The notes under the pieces are model-generated. The model ran no database searches. It worked only from the letters and a program-made list of their open reading frames with translations, and was not told the DNA's origin. Below, piece by piece: positions 1-10,474 of a stretch of 64,000 nucleotides of DNA. The DNA lies in the NCBI GenBank assembly GCA_947488175.1, contig CANKYO010000009.1, forward strand, positions 124,001-188,000, given 5' to 3'. A program made the position numbers and the translations under genes. The number at the start of each line of letters is the position of its first letter. The stretch's first letter is position 1. The stretch is from an uncultured Paracoccaceae bacterium. Its GTDB lineage: Bacteria > Pseudomonadota > Alphaproteobacteria > Rhodobacterales > Rhodobacteraceae.

Positions 1-1
1 A

Positions 2-286
2 GGTGATGGTGAAAACAACGATGGTTTCGGCCCGGCAGAGGCCTATGCCAATCATCCGTTCGACAATGTCACGGTAAATGGGCTTGTGATCAACGCAGCC
101 GAATTTGAGGCCGAAACCGAGTTGATCCCGTTTTACCGCGATCAGGTCATCCGCGGGCCGGGATCATTCATCGAAATTGCCAATGGTTTTGCCGACTACG
201 AACGCGCCATGCAGCGCAAGCTGGTGCGCGAACTGTCCGCACAGATTATGGGACAATCGCCGTCGTTGCCGGAGCCCCGCGGATGA
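2..286 (+). CDS. DUF1194 family (VWA-like) secreted protein, C-terminal part, 5' truncated by the window edge
   Basis: The open frame runs in from the left edge without a start; about 94 residues remain. The readable part begins in a GDGENNDG stretch and contains VNGLVIN, FYRDQVIRGPGSF and a C-terminal FADYERAMQRKLVREL helix. The same blocks occur in the next gene (VNGLVIG, YYRSYVIRGADAF, FEDYSAAMERKLLREL), so the two are tandem paralogs. DUF1194 proteins are predicted periplasmic proteins with a von Willebrand A-like fold and unknown role. The stop overlaps the next start (ATGA), which points to translational coupling. The N-terminal metal site lies outside the window. Confidence 0.8.
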   Translation, partial: GDGENNDGFGPAEAYANHPFDNVTVNGLVINAAEFEAETELIPFYRDQVIRGPGSFIEIANGFADYERAMQRKLVRELSAQIMGQSPSLPEPRG

Positions 287-996
287 TACGGGCCGCATGT
301 TTCCTGATGCTTCTGCCAGTCACGGCCGATGCGGCCTGCCGACAGGCGCTGGCCCTTGGTCTTGATGTGTCAGGCTCCGTCGATGCTGCCGAGTACCGTC
401 TGCAACTGGAAGGTCTGGCCACGGCACTCAACAGCGACAGGGTACAACAGGTGCTCTTCGCGCAACCCGAAGCCCCGATCCGCATCAGCGTCTATGAATG
501 GAGCGGGCCGGAGAACCAGACAATCATCCTGCCTTGGACCACAATTGTGACCACCGATGATCTGGACCGCGCAACAGATACGTTGCTGTCCCACCAACGC
601 GGCACAGCTGCACCCACGACCGCGATCGGGTCTGCAATGCTGGCCGGTTTCGCGTTGCTGCGGGACCAGACAGATTGCTGGAAACGCACCCTTGATCTGT
701 CTGGCGATGGCCCCGCCAACACCGGTCCGCGACCGCAAGATATTGGACCTGCGGAGCAACCGCCGGGCGTCATCGTCAACGGACTGGTGATCGGTTCGGG
801 CAACCAATCCGGCGATGATCAGCGGATTGCAGATATCAAAGAATTGTCGGCCTACTACCGCAGTTACGTGATCCGGGGGGCCGATGCCTTTGTCGAAAGT
901 GCCCTCGGGTTTGAAGACTATTCAGCAGCGATGGAGCGCAAATTGTTAAGGGAACTGCAAAGCCTCGCCCTCGGGCAAGCTGATGTCACACGCTGA
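283..996 (+). CDS. DUF1194 family VWA-like secreted protein
   Basis: This 237-residue protein has a cleavable signal peptide (about residues 1-18, ending ADA) followed by a VWA-like beta strand with a DxSxS metal-binding motif (DVSGS, about residues 28-32). A DLSGDGPANTG block in the middle and the C-terminal ALGFEDYSAAMERKLLREL helix match its upstream paralog. Two further cysteines (CRQ after the signal, CWKR mid-protein) could form a disulfide. It is the second gene of a tandem pair joined by a 4-nt overlap. Family function is unknown; a periplasmic adhesion or binding role is inference. Confidence 0.8.
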   Translation: MIRAACFLMLLPVTADAACRQALALGLDVSGSVDAAEYRLQLEGLATALNSDRVQQVLFAQPEAPIRISVYEWSGPENQTIILPWTTIVTTDDLDRATDTLLSHQRGTAAPTTAIGSAMLAGFALLRDQTDCWKRTLDLSGDGPANTGPRPQDIGPAEQPPGVIVNGLVIGSGNQSGDDQRIADIKELSAYYRSYVIRGADAFVESALGFEDYSAAMERKLLRELQSLALGQADVTR

Positions 997-1480
997 TCTT
1001 GGCACGAAATCCTGAGCACAGCCCGCCCTTGCAAAACCGACCCCTTAACCCTCTACAAACGCAATCACCGTCACAAGCCAAGGATACACGGTGCCACGAA
1101 TTGACGGGCACACCACTGGGCAAGCGACCAGCAATTTGAACTCTTCAGACTATCCAAGGAATATCGACGCCTCAGCGTTTTACGGGAATCTGAAATACCG
1201 ATCTCCGGGCGACACCCTCCGGTTCAAATCCCCCAAGTATTTCCCCGCAATCGGTGGTGTCTGGACAAAGGCGAAACGCATCAACCAATGCCTGACAAAT
1301 GCAGTTGCGGGCCAATGCATCCGGCATTGACCCGCGCTTAACCCAACCCTCGTTACCAACCCCATCACTCAGATGCGGTGGGACCGCAGTCACATTCCTA
1401 GATGTCCGAAAGCACCCCGATGGGTTTCGCTCGATCGTGTGCGCACCACGCCCGCCGCAACTATCCGGCCAAAACCACCA
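997..1480. other. Intergenic stretch with one doubtful short ORF
   Basis: This 484-base gap lies between the convergent ends of the DUF1194 pair and the MarR gene. A GTG-initiated frame at 1091-1330 (79 codons) is preceded by AAGGA at suitable spacing, but the product shows no recognisable domain, signal peptide or membrane segment. I see no clear terminator, tRNA or repeat here. Confidence 0.4.
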
Positions 1481-2002
1481 TCAGTAGATATAGCGGATCT
1501 GTTCGGTCCAGTACCGTTCCACCCGGCGCAATGACGCGGTGATGCTATCGATACCTTCCTGGTCCAGCACACCACGATCGACCAACCCATTGGCATGTGT
1601 GGCAAACAGCTTGCCCACCACCTGCCGCACGCCGCGCCCCTTTTCTGTCAGGCGGACCCGGACCGATCTGCGGTCAATCTCGCTGCGTTCATGGTGCATG
1701 TAGCCCATTTCAACCAGTTTCTTGAGGTTGTAAGACACGTTGGACCCCTGATAATAACCGCGGGTCTTCAATTCACCGGCAGTCACCTCATTGTCGCCGA
1801 CATTGAACAGCAACAGGGCCTGCACCGCGTTGATTTCCAGCACGCCGACACGCTCAAATTCATCCTTGATCACATCCAGCAACAGGCGATGCAGCCGTTC
1901 CACCAATGTCAGGGACTCTAGATAGGACGCCATAAAGGTCGCGCTGCGCGCCTGGGCCATGCCATCCGTTTCGGGGCCATCAAGGTCCGTATGAATACTC
2001 AT
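1481..2002 (-). CDS. MarR family winged-helix regulator, LdtR-like
   Basis: This 173-residue protein has a MarR fold: a helical N-terminal dimerisation part (YLESLTLVERLHRLLLDVI), a recognition region (GSNVSYNLKKLVEMGY, about residues 85-101) and the wing (SEIDRRSVRVRLTEKG). The combination of INAVQALLLFN and RGYYQGSNVSYNLKK resembles LdtR of alphaproteobacteria, which in the known cases controls L,D-transpeptidase and cell-envelope stress genes. That closer assignment is from memory of the family and less sure than the MarR call. A GGAG sits 8 nt before the ATG. The gene stands alone; no L,D-transpeptidase gene is adjacent. Confidence 0.85.
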   Translation of the reverse strand: MSIHTDLDGPETDGMAQARSATFMASYLESLTLVERLHRLLLDVIKDEFERVGVLEINAVQALLLFNVGDNEVTAGELKTRGYYQGSNVSYNLKKLVEMGYMHHERSEIDRRSVRVRLTEKGRGVRQVVGKLFATHANGLVDRGVLDQEGIDSITASLRRVERYWTEQIRYIY

Positions 2003-2093
2003 TTCATCACTCCGTCTTCTGCTCGGAAATCTGCATAAGACGAAACAAAGAAAATTCAGTTAAACGATAAAATTGAAATTACTTACCTGAAAA

Positions 2094-4031
<1,938 letters not shown>

Positions 4032-4302
4032 GCGGCACCTGCCATCGGTCAAAGCCATCCGGCCTCATCTCCATTAAAGTAAGGACTTCCTGACTATATG
4101 CTGCCCTGCAGCATGTGTATGTTGGGTGCATTCAGAACGACTATTTTATGACGACCCGACCTCTGCACAGACACATTATTAGACTGACATCTGGCGCGGC
4201 GGCAAAACCATACGATCACAAGACACGGGTCTAAGCACCCGCATTCGTTTAAGAAAATACATTTTAGTTTCAATTCACTTTCCAGATTCTGGAGAAAAAA
4301 TC

Positions 4303-5367
4303 ATGTTGTCCATACGTACGCCCCGTGCGGCCATACGCACGGCATCCATATCTTTCGGCGCAATCACATTTGCTACATCCGCCCATGCGCACGAGGCCTG
4401 GCTTTTGACCCCAGACGAAATTGTAGCACTGGCGATGGAACCGATCCCTGCCATCTTCACCAGTTATCTGGTGCTGGGTCTGGCGGCAGTCATTGGCTGC
4501 ATCGCCACCATGGCTGCACTTTTTGTCGAAGAACAGGTCCAACCAATTGAGGCACGGCTGGAGCCCACCTTGCAAACAGCCGCCTTCGCCGTCGGCCCCC
4601 TCGTGCTGCGCCTTGGGCTGGCGATCATGCTGGCACTGGCGGCCACAGGCGGACTGCCCCGGCATGGTACGGCCATGTGGACCCAACCGACGCTTCTGGT
4701 GCCCGACATGCAATTGTCCCTCGTGCCGGGTTGGGACTTGCTGGTGCCTCTGCAAATCGGCATCGCCATCCTGCTGGCCGCCGGGTTGTTCACACGCGTC
4801 ATCGGCGCTGTCCTGATCGGGGTGGTCGGCATCGGTCTGGCGGTCTTCGGGTCCAAATTCATGGCCTACGCCCCGCATTTCGCAACCCCTGCACTGGTGC
4901 TGATCCTTGTGGGTAGCGGACCATGGGCGCTGGATCAGATCATTGGTCTGTCTACCCGCCTGACACCCCGGCCCGCCATCAGGCAGGCGATCTGGCGGCT
5001 GGCTCAGATATTGGTTGGCGGCGGTTTCGTCTACCTGGCGGTGGTCTACAAACTGACCCAACCCACCCTGCTGATCGCGATCCTGCAACATGGCGAGATG
5101 CCCACATTCGGCCTGTCCTATCCGGTCATCGCCCTGATCATGACGGGGGTCGAGATCATCTGCGGCGCGCTCTTGATCGCGGGGCGACTGATCCGGCCCG
5201 TGTCACTGGTCATCATCGGGGCCATCACGTTTCTGGCTGTGGTTTTGGGCGAAACGCCGCTGTTCCACGCCAATCTCTACGGCACCATGCTGATCTTTGC
5301 ACTGGCGGGGCGGACCCTGCCAGCGAGCATCAGCGGCCCCACAGAATTTCGGAGGGTTACAGCATGA
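4303..5367 (+). CDS. Polytopic membrane protein with signal peptide, DoxX-like appearance
   Basis: This 354-residue protein starts with an N-terminal signal-like segment ending SAHAHEAW, so the mature protein would begin near a histidine pair. About eight hydrophobic segments follow (for example IFTSYLVLGLAAVIGCIATM, LVLRLGLAIMLALAATGG, LLVPLQIGIAILLAAGLFTR). The repeated small four-helix units and short LFTR/GPWALD turns recall DoxX/DoxD-type membrane proteins, but I do not recognise it with certainty. A GGAG precedes the ATG. It is coupled to the next gene by ATGA, so the two products may act together. Confidence 0.65.
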   Translation: MLSIRTPRAAIRTASISFGAITFATSAHAHEAWLLTPDEIVALAMEPIPAIFTSYLVLGLAAVIGCIATMAALFVEEQVQPIEARLEPTLQTAAFAVGPLVLRLGLAIMLALAATGGLPRHGTAMWTQPTLLVPDMQLSLVPGWDLLVPLQIGIAILLAAGLFTRVIGAVLIGVVGIGLAVFGSKFMAYAPHFATPALVLILVGSGPWALDQIIGLSTRLTPRPAIRQAIWRLAQILVGGGFVYLAVVYKLTQPTLLIAILQHGEMPTFGLSYPVIALIMTGVEIICGALLIAGRLIRPVSLVIIGAITFLAVVLGETPLFHANLYGTMLIFALAGRTLPASISGPTEFRRVTA

Positions 5368-5828
5368 AACGCAGCACATTATCACGGATCACCCCAATCG
5401 CCATCGTGGCAGGCCTTCTGGCCAGCCTCGCGGTAGGGGCACCCTCCTACAACACCAACCACACGGCCCCCCGCGCGGTTTTTCTGTCCTTGCCTACTGA
5501 CCTGCCCACCCCGCAGGTCAGCCTGACAGCGCGGCAAGATCCATCCGGCAACTGGGTCCTGCAACTTGACACGCAGGCGTTCCAATTCGTCGAACTCTGC
5601 GTCCCTGATGCCGACGCGCTGCCCATTGGTCACGCCCATATTATCCGGGACGGTGTCAAGATCGCCGCCGCCTACCAGCCTGTTATTGATATCGGCAGAT
5701 TGCCACCCGGACAGCACCGGATCACCGCGATCCTGCGCGGTCAGGATCACCGGGCACTTCTAGGGGCGGATGGGTTGATCAGCACCGAAATCGTGATCGA
5801 TGTGCCAAGGCTTGGGAACCAGATCTAA
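5364..5828 (+). CDS. Secreted or membrane-anchored small protein, unknown function
   Basis: The 154-residue product has an N-terminal hydrophobic segment (about residues 8-26) acting as signal or anchor. The soluble domain has a GHAHIIRDG block (about residues 92-100) and a LPPGQHRITAILRGQDH block, ending in a beta strand STEIVIDV. This layout resembles the small His-containing DUF4399-like domains (GHhH...LPPGxHtl...DHxxh), but only loosely. The histidines and the partner membrane protein could suggest metal handling, which is inference. The start at 5364 is supported by GGAGGG 8 nt upstream and the ATGA overlap with the preceding gene. Confidence 0.6.
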   Translation: MKRSTLSRITPIAIVAGLLASLAVGAPSYNTNHTAPRAVFLSLPTDLPTPQVSLTARQDPSGNWVLQLDTQAFQFVELCVPDADALPIGHAHIIRDGVKIAAAYQPVIDIGRLPPGQHRITAILRGQDHRALLGADGLISTEIVIDVPRLGNQI

Positions 5829-5850
5829 GGCCGCCGGCAAAGGCGCAACC

Positions 5851-5895
5851 AAGACTATTCAAATAGTCTTGGCAAAAATCTTCGAAGATTTTTGC
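5851..5895. repeat. Paired perfect palindromes (element 1)
   Basis: Two adjacent inverted repeats: 5851-5870 (stem AAGACTATT with a 2-nt centre) and 5872-5895 (perfect 24-bp palindrome centred on CTTCGAAG with A/T-rich arms). The same two-part layout, with the same 3-nt gap between the conserved cores, recurs at 31305-31348 with compensatory base changes. It lies between the convergent ends of the secreted-protein gene and rpsA. Confidence 0.75.
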
Positions 5896-5898
5896 AAG

Positions 5899-5928
5899 AA
5901 AAACCCCGCCGCAGTGTCCTGCGGCGGG
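5899..5928 (-). terminator. Rho-independent terminator of rpsA
   Basis: Stem CCCGCCGCAG (5905-5914) with loop TGTC and the perfect complement at 5919-5928. On the minus strand, the direction of rpsA, the hairpin is followed by a run of five T (5903-5899). It lies about 30 nt after the rpsA stop. Confidence 0.85.
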
Positions 5929-5956
5929 TTCAATCCATAGACCAATAGGTCTGGAC

Positions 5957-7630
5957 TTATTCGTCGCCCTTCAGCGCCGCACCCAAGATATCACCAAGAG
6001 ACGCACCGGAGTCAGATGAACCATACTGCTCAACCGCTTCCTTCTCTTCGGCGATCTCGCGGGCCTTGATCGACAGACCCAGTTTGCGGGTCTTGCTGTC
6101 GATATTGGTCACGCGCACGTCAACCTTGTCACCGACGCCGAAACGCTCTGGGCGCTGCTCGGCACGGTCACGGGACAGGTCGGAACGACGTATAAAGGAT
6201 TTGGCACCTTCGTAATCCACTTCGATGCCGCCATCTTCGATCTTGGTCACTTCAACCGTGATGATCGAACCGCGCTTCACGCCGCCAACGGCTTCAGCGA
6301 ACGGATCACCGTCAAGCGCCTTGATGGATAGCGAGATACGTTCTTTCTCAACATCCACTTCGGCAACCTTGGCCTTGACCACGTCACCCTTGCGGAAGTC
6401 TCCGATGACGTCTTCACCGCGGCCTTCCCATGTCAGGTCGGACAGGTGAACCATGCCATCAATGTCGCCTTCAAGGCCGATGAACAGACCGAATTCGGTG
6501 ATGTTCTTGACCTCGCCTTCAACCTCGGTGCCCTCAGGATGGGTCTCGGCAAAGACTTCCCATGGGTTGCGCTGTGTCTGCTTCAGACCAAGGGAAACGC
6601 GGCGCTTGGCTGAGTCGATTTCCAGCACCATGACTTCGACTTCCTGAGAGGTCGACACGATCTTGCCGGGGTGCACGTTCTTCTTGGTCCAGGACATCTC
6701 GGACACGTGAACCAGACCTTCAACACCGGCTTCCAGCTCAACAAATGCACCGTAATCGGTGATGTTGGTGACACGACCCTGATGCACCGAACCAAGGCCG
6801 AATTTCTGCTCGACCGCATCCCATGGATCGTCCTGCAGCTGCTTCATGCCAAGGCTGATGCGGTGGGTTTCCTTGTTGATCTTGATGACCTGCACCTTGA
6901 TCGTCTCGCCAATCGACAGGATCTCGGACGGGTGGTTGACCCGGCGCCATGCCATGTCGGTGACGTGCAACAGGCCGTCAACACCGCCCAGATCAACAAA
7001 CGCACCATATTCGGTGATGTTCTTGACGACACCGTCAACTTCCTGGCCTTCGGTCAGGTTGCCGATGACTTCGGCACGCTGTTCGGCACGGGATTCTTCA
7101 AGGATCGCACGGCGGGACACAACGATGTTGCCACGGCGACGGTCCATTTTCAGGATCTGGAACGGCTGCTTCAGACCCATCAGCGGGCCTGCGTCACGCA
7201 CAGGGCGCACGTCCACTTGGCTGCCTGGCAGGAACGCAACAGCGCCGCCAAGGTCCACAGTGAAACCACCCTTTACGCGGCCAAAGATCGCGCCATCGAC
7301 ACGCTCTTCGTCAGCATAGGCTTTTTCTAGACGATCCCAGGCTTCTTCGCGGCGGGCCATTTCACGGCTGATAACGGCTTCGCCACGGGCATTTTCAACC
7401 TGACGCAGGAACACTTCGACAGTGTCACCAACGGCGATTTCAGCCTCTTCCCCGGGATTTGCGAATTCTTTGATATCAACGCGGCCTTCCATCTTGTAGC
7501 CGACATCGATGATGGCCTGGCCCGCTTCGATTGCGATCACCTTGCCTTTGACAACAGACCCTTCAGCGGGCGTGTCCATTTCGAAGCTTTCGTTCAAGAG
7601 TGCTTCAAACTCTTCCATTGTGTTTGCCAT
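5957..7630 (-). CDS. rpsA: 30S ribosomal protein S1
   Basis: This 557-residue protein consists of six consecutive S1 (OB-fold) RNA-binding domains, the normal length for alphaproteobacteria. It brings mRNA to the 30S subunit, especially where the Shine-Dalgarno is weak. Repeated signatures are visible: VKNITEYGAFVDLGGVDGLLH, VTNITDYGAFVELEAGVEGL, VKNITEFGLFIGLEGDIDGM and KRRVSLGLKQ. In related bacteria rpsA follows aroA and cmk and precedes ihfB. Here cmk is about 14 kb away and no ihfB follows. The gene ends with a strong terminator. Confidence 0.97.
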   Translation of the reverse strand: MANTMEEFEALLNESFEMDTPAEGSVVKGKVIAIEAGQAIIDVGYKMEGRVDIKEFANPGEEAEIAVGDTVEVFLRQVENARGEAVISREMARREEAWDRLEKAYADEERVDGAIFGRVKGGFTVDLGGAVAFLPGSQVDVRPVRDAGPLMGLKQPFQILKMDRRRGNIVVSRRAILEESRAEQRAEVIGNLTEGQEVDGVVKNITEYGAFVDLGGVDGLLHVTDMAWRRVNHPSEILSIGETIKVQVIKINKETHRISLGMKQLQDDPWDAVEQKFGLGSVHQGRVTNITDYGAFVELEAGVEGLVHVSEMSWTKKNVHPGKIVSTSQEVEVMVLEIDSAKRRVSLGLKQTQRNPWEVFAETHPEGTEVEGEVKNITEFGLFIGLEGDIDGMVHLSDLTWEGRGEDVIGDFRKGDVVKAKVAEVDVEKERISLSIKALDGDPFAEAVGGVKRGSIITVEVTKIEDGGIEVDYEGAKSFIRRSDLSRDRAEQRPERFGVGDKVDVRVTNIDSKTRKLGLSIKAREIAEEKEAVEQYGSSDSGASLGDILGAALKGDE

Positions 7631-7974
7631 GTGGCGTCGATTTCCTAACGTTTGGTTTTATACGGGCCGCGCGGTTGTCTCCGCCGGTCTTTCAGATTGC
7701 AGTTTGGTCTGGCGTCATTCGCGGAACATAAAACAACAGGGCCGGTATGCTACCGACCCCGCTCAAGTCTCAAGTCCGCGCCTGTCTCGACGCTTCGACA
7801 GGGCGGCGTATAGGGGGGTTGCGCCTGTAATGCAAGGGGGATTACGGCGTCTGCGAAAGGGCCTGCAGGATCGTTTTTGCCGTCAGGCCGCAGAGGTCAA
7901 AGTCATTGCCGCGCAAAAACTGTTCAGTCACATGGCATCCGAAAGCGCAACCAGACGCACACGGATAAACCCGC
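7631..7974. other. rpsA leader region
   Basis: This 344-base gap lies upstream of rpsA on the minus strand and should hold its promoter and leader, because rpsA is separated from its usual upstream neighbour cmk. A hairpin with arms CCTGTC/GACAGG lies at 7781-7802. I could not assign a convincing -35/-10 pair, and I see no coding region. Confidence 0.4.
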
Positions 7975-8187
7975 TTACCCCTCGTCCCGCCATTGCCTTG
8001 TCCAGATGTCGAAACGTTCCATCGCCCGGCCGCAGGGTGCCAGCAGCACCAGATCGCCAGCATGGTCAGCATTGTCAGCATATTGCGTGCCAAATTCACG
8101 CAGGAGCTGCGCATCAGATGACCAGATCCGCCCCTGATCCTGCGCGGCCTGTCCAACGATCAGGCTGTATTGCTGCTCTTCTGTCAT
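7975..8187 (-). CDS. Small conserved-looking hypothetical protein
   Basis: A 70-residue product with no signal peptide or membrane segment; central block GRIWSSDAQLLREFG and a C-terminal DIWTRQWRDEG. I do not recognise the family. Support for it being real is the SD AAGGAAAGAG just upstream of the ATG on the minus strand and codon use like its neighbours. A second frame on the same strand (7842-8156) is less convincing. Confidence 0.5.
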   Translation of the reverse strand: MTEEQQYSLIVGQAAQDQGRIWSSDAQLLREFGTQYADNADHAGDLVLLAPCGRAMERFDIWTRQWRDEG

Positions 8188-8773
8188 CCGTTCTCTCTTT
8201 CCTTATCCGCCTGCTTTGCGGAGCCGCCGCCTCGTCCCGTGAGTGGTGATTGAGCCCGGTGCCGGCGGCTCAGGCTGGTGCGGCGGCTCAGCAAAATAGG
8301 GCAAGCCAAAATCGTTTCATTCAGGTCATTTCACAGCGGCAGCGCCGCGCAAAACCGCAACTGCCGCATAAACTCTGACCTAGCCGAGCAGCGTTGCAGC
8401 CAACGTGTGAAGCATCGTGGTAATAGCGGTGAAACGCCGTTGGAATTGCGCGGAATGGGCAGGCGAGCCCGGCCGAGGGGTTGCGCCACAGGTTTTTTTG
8501 CTCAAAGCGGGAATAAGTTAGACTGCCCATACGTAACCCTTTGTGAAAGCCATATGACAAAGGGAAATTTTTAATGAAACTCAGATTGCAGATCACGTCA
8601 CCCGACACCAACCGGCCAATACAAGTCAGGACTTTCACAACCGTCGGGGCGCGATCATGACCTACGCTTTTCCACACACGCCGCGCCATTATGACGGGCC
8701 ACGCCAACTTTGGGACCTTACTCCAGACCATGCGACGCCGTCGGCGGCGCAGACCTGCCGCAAGGATGTGTCA
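8188..8773. other. Long intergenic region before the BTAD-hydrolase gene
   Basis: This is the divergent promoter region between the small ORF at 7975-8187 and the BTAD-hydrolase gene. A 98-codon frame at 8278-8574 has no recognisable features and is probably not a gene. No repeat, RNA gene or clear operator is evident. Confidence 0.4.
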
Positions 8774-10345
8774 ATGCATTACCAATACCCAGTTGAGATC
8801 AGTGTCCTTGGGGAGGTGAAGCTTCAGCGCGGAGGCGTCGACATTCCCCCCACATCATCACGCAAAACCCGCGCCCTTCTGGCCTATCTGGCGATGACAG
8901 GGCGGGCGCATCGCCGTGAGCACCTGTGCGAGCTGTTTTTTGACACCACCAATGATCCGCGCGGCGCCCTGCGCTGGTCGCTGAGCAAATTGCGTGCTCT
9001 GCTGCGGCACAACGGGTCATCGCCGCTGATGGCGAACCGGGACAGTGTTGAGCTGGACATGACCGGTGTCGCGCTGGATGTGAATTTCGTCCGCGCCACC
9101 CATCACCATCCCGATCCGTCCACGGACGACCTGCGTCGGTCCGCCAATCTGCTGTCGCAAAGACCGCTCGCCAGCCTCGATTTGCCGCGGTCGGAAGATT
9201 TCCAGGCCTGGCTTTTCGGCGAACGCGAAGAACTGCAAAGTATCCGTGGCAGCATCATCAAAAGGCTCGCCTCTACCACGGACGTTGCAGATGCAGAGGC
9301 GATCAAATGGTTGCGGCTCTGGTGCAGTCTTGAGCCCTTCTCTCATGACGGTCCGCACGCCCTGTGGCAGAAACTGTCCGCGGTTGGCCGCAAAGATGAG
9401 GCGTCGGCGGTGCGCGTCCGCTATATGGCCCTGATGGGTCCGGATGCCCGTGACTGGCGGCCCGTCAATGACCCGATCCAGGCTGCCGACACATCCTGCC
9501 GACATCGCCAGACCATCGGTTTTTGCAAGGCCGAGGACGGGGTCAGGATTGCTTATGCAAAGGTCGGATCGGGGCCACCGCTGGTCAAGACAGCCAATTG
9601 GCTGAACCATCTGGAACTGGATTGGCAAAGCCCGATCTGGGGGGATACGTTCCGGGCGCTGGCGACCGACCACACCTTTATCCGGTACGATGAACGGGGT
9701 AACGGGCTGTCGGACTGGGATGTGCCTGACATCAGCTTTGATGCCTTTCTGCATGATCTTGAAACGGTGGTGGACAGCCAGTCGCTGGGGCGGTTTCCGC
9801 TGCTGGGGATGTCGCAGGGCTGCGCGGTTTCCATCGAATATGCGGTCCGGCATCCTGAACGGGTCTCGGCGCTGATCCTGATCGGCGGCTATGCCAGTGG
9901 TTGGCGGATCGGCATGTCTGCCGAAGAACGCGAACAGCGCGAGGCGGTCCTGACCCTGACCCGGCATGGCTGGGGAACGGCCAACCCCGCCTACCGGCAT
10001 ATCTTTTCCCAGACCTTCATGCCCGACGCCGATGGCGACAGCTTGGCCTGGTTCGACGATTTCCAGCGCCAGACGACATCGCCTGAAAACGCGGTGCGTT
10101 TTCAAGAGGCGTTCGGTTCAATCGATGTCAGGCACCTGCTGCCCCATGTCAAAGCGCCAACGCTTGTCCTGCATGCCCGGGGCGACCAGCGCATTTCGCT
10201 CGATCATGGTCGGGAACTGGCCGCCAGCATTCCCAATGCCCGCCTTGTGACCCTGGAAAGCAACAGCCACATCATTCTTGGCACTGATCCGGCCTGGCAA
10301 ACCTGCATGAGCGAGATCAGGCAGTTTTTGCGCGAACACAGCTGA
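8774..10345 (+). CDS. Fusion of BTAD/SARP-type DNA-binding regulator and alpha/beta hydrolase
   Basis: This 523-residue two-part protein joins a regulator to an enzyme. The N-terminal part (about 1-230) looks like a SARP/BTAD activator: a winged-helix OmpR-like start (EISVLGEVKLQRGGVDIPPT, then RKTRALLAYLAMTGRAHRRE) and a helical BTAD region. The C-terminal part (about 250-523) is an alpha/beta hydrolase with nucleophile elbow GMSQGC, acid HARGDQRIS and histidine SNSHIILG, so a complete Ser-Asp-His triad. The frame is also open to an ATG at 8657. I prefer 8774 because AAGGATG lies just upstream and the conserved domain begins directly after it. A ligand- or signalling-type hydrolase coupled to transcription control is inference. 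Confidence 0.8.
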   Translation: MHYQYPVEISVLGEVKLQRGGVDIPPTSSRKTRALLAYLAMTGRAHRREHLCELFFDTTNDPRGALRWSLSKLRALLRHNGSSPLMANRDSVELDMTGVALDVNFVRATHHHPDPSTDDLRRSANLLSQRPLASLDLPRSEDFQAWLFGEREELQSIRGSIIKRLASTTDVADAEAIKWLRLWCSLEPFSHDGPHALWQKLSAVGRKDEASAVRVRYMALMGPDARDWRPVNDPIQAADTSCRHRQTIGFCKAEDGVRIAYAKVGSGPPLVKTANWLNHLELDWQSPIWGDTFRALATDHTFIRYDERGNGLSDWDVPDISFDAFLHDLETVVDSQSLGRFPLLGMSQGCAVSIEYAVRHPERVSALILIGGYASGWRIGMSAEEREQREAVLTLTRHGWGTANPAYRHIFSQTFMPDADGDSLAWFDDFQRQTTSPENAVRFQEAFGSIDVRHLLPHVKAPTLVLHARGDQRISLDHGRELAASIPNARLVTLESNSHIILGTDPAWQTCMSEIRQFLREHS

Positions 10346-10474
10346 AACGTGCAGGAAATCGAAGGGCACACCAAAAAAACCGCAACGGGTCAGAATAAAT
10401 CCAAGCTCTGAGGCGTAAACATTACAAGAGCGGCATGAATAGCTGCTCTGTTCAATGAAAACAGGAGCTTAGAC

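Noticed and set aside
1190..1245. Possible tRNA (T-loop-like GGTTCAAATCC at about 1220)
   Set aside because: The flanking bases do not form a T stem, and no acceptor or anticodon stem fits.
4270..5091. 273-codon minus-strand frame
   Set aside because: It is antisense to the membrane-protein gene at 4303-5367, is rich in Gln/Asp/Gly and has no domain or SD.
8401..8470. Stretch resembling rRNA (GTGAAACGCCG...GGAATGGG)
   Set aside because: Only a chance similarity; it cannot be continued into 16S or 23S sequence.
9017..10105. 362-codon minus-strand frame
   Set aside because: It is antisense to the hydrolase part of the BTAD fusion, whose catalytic motifs are clear.
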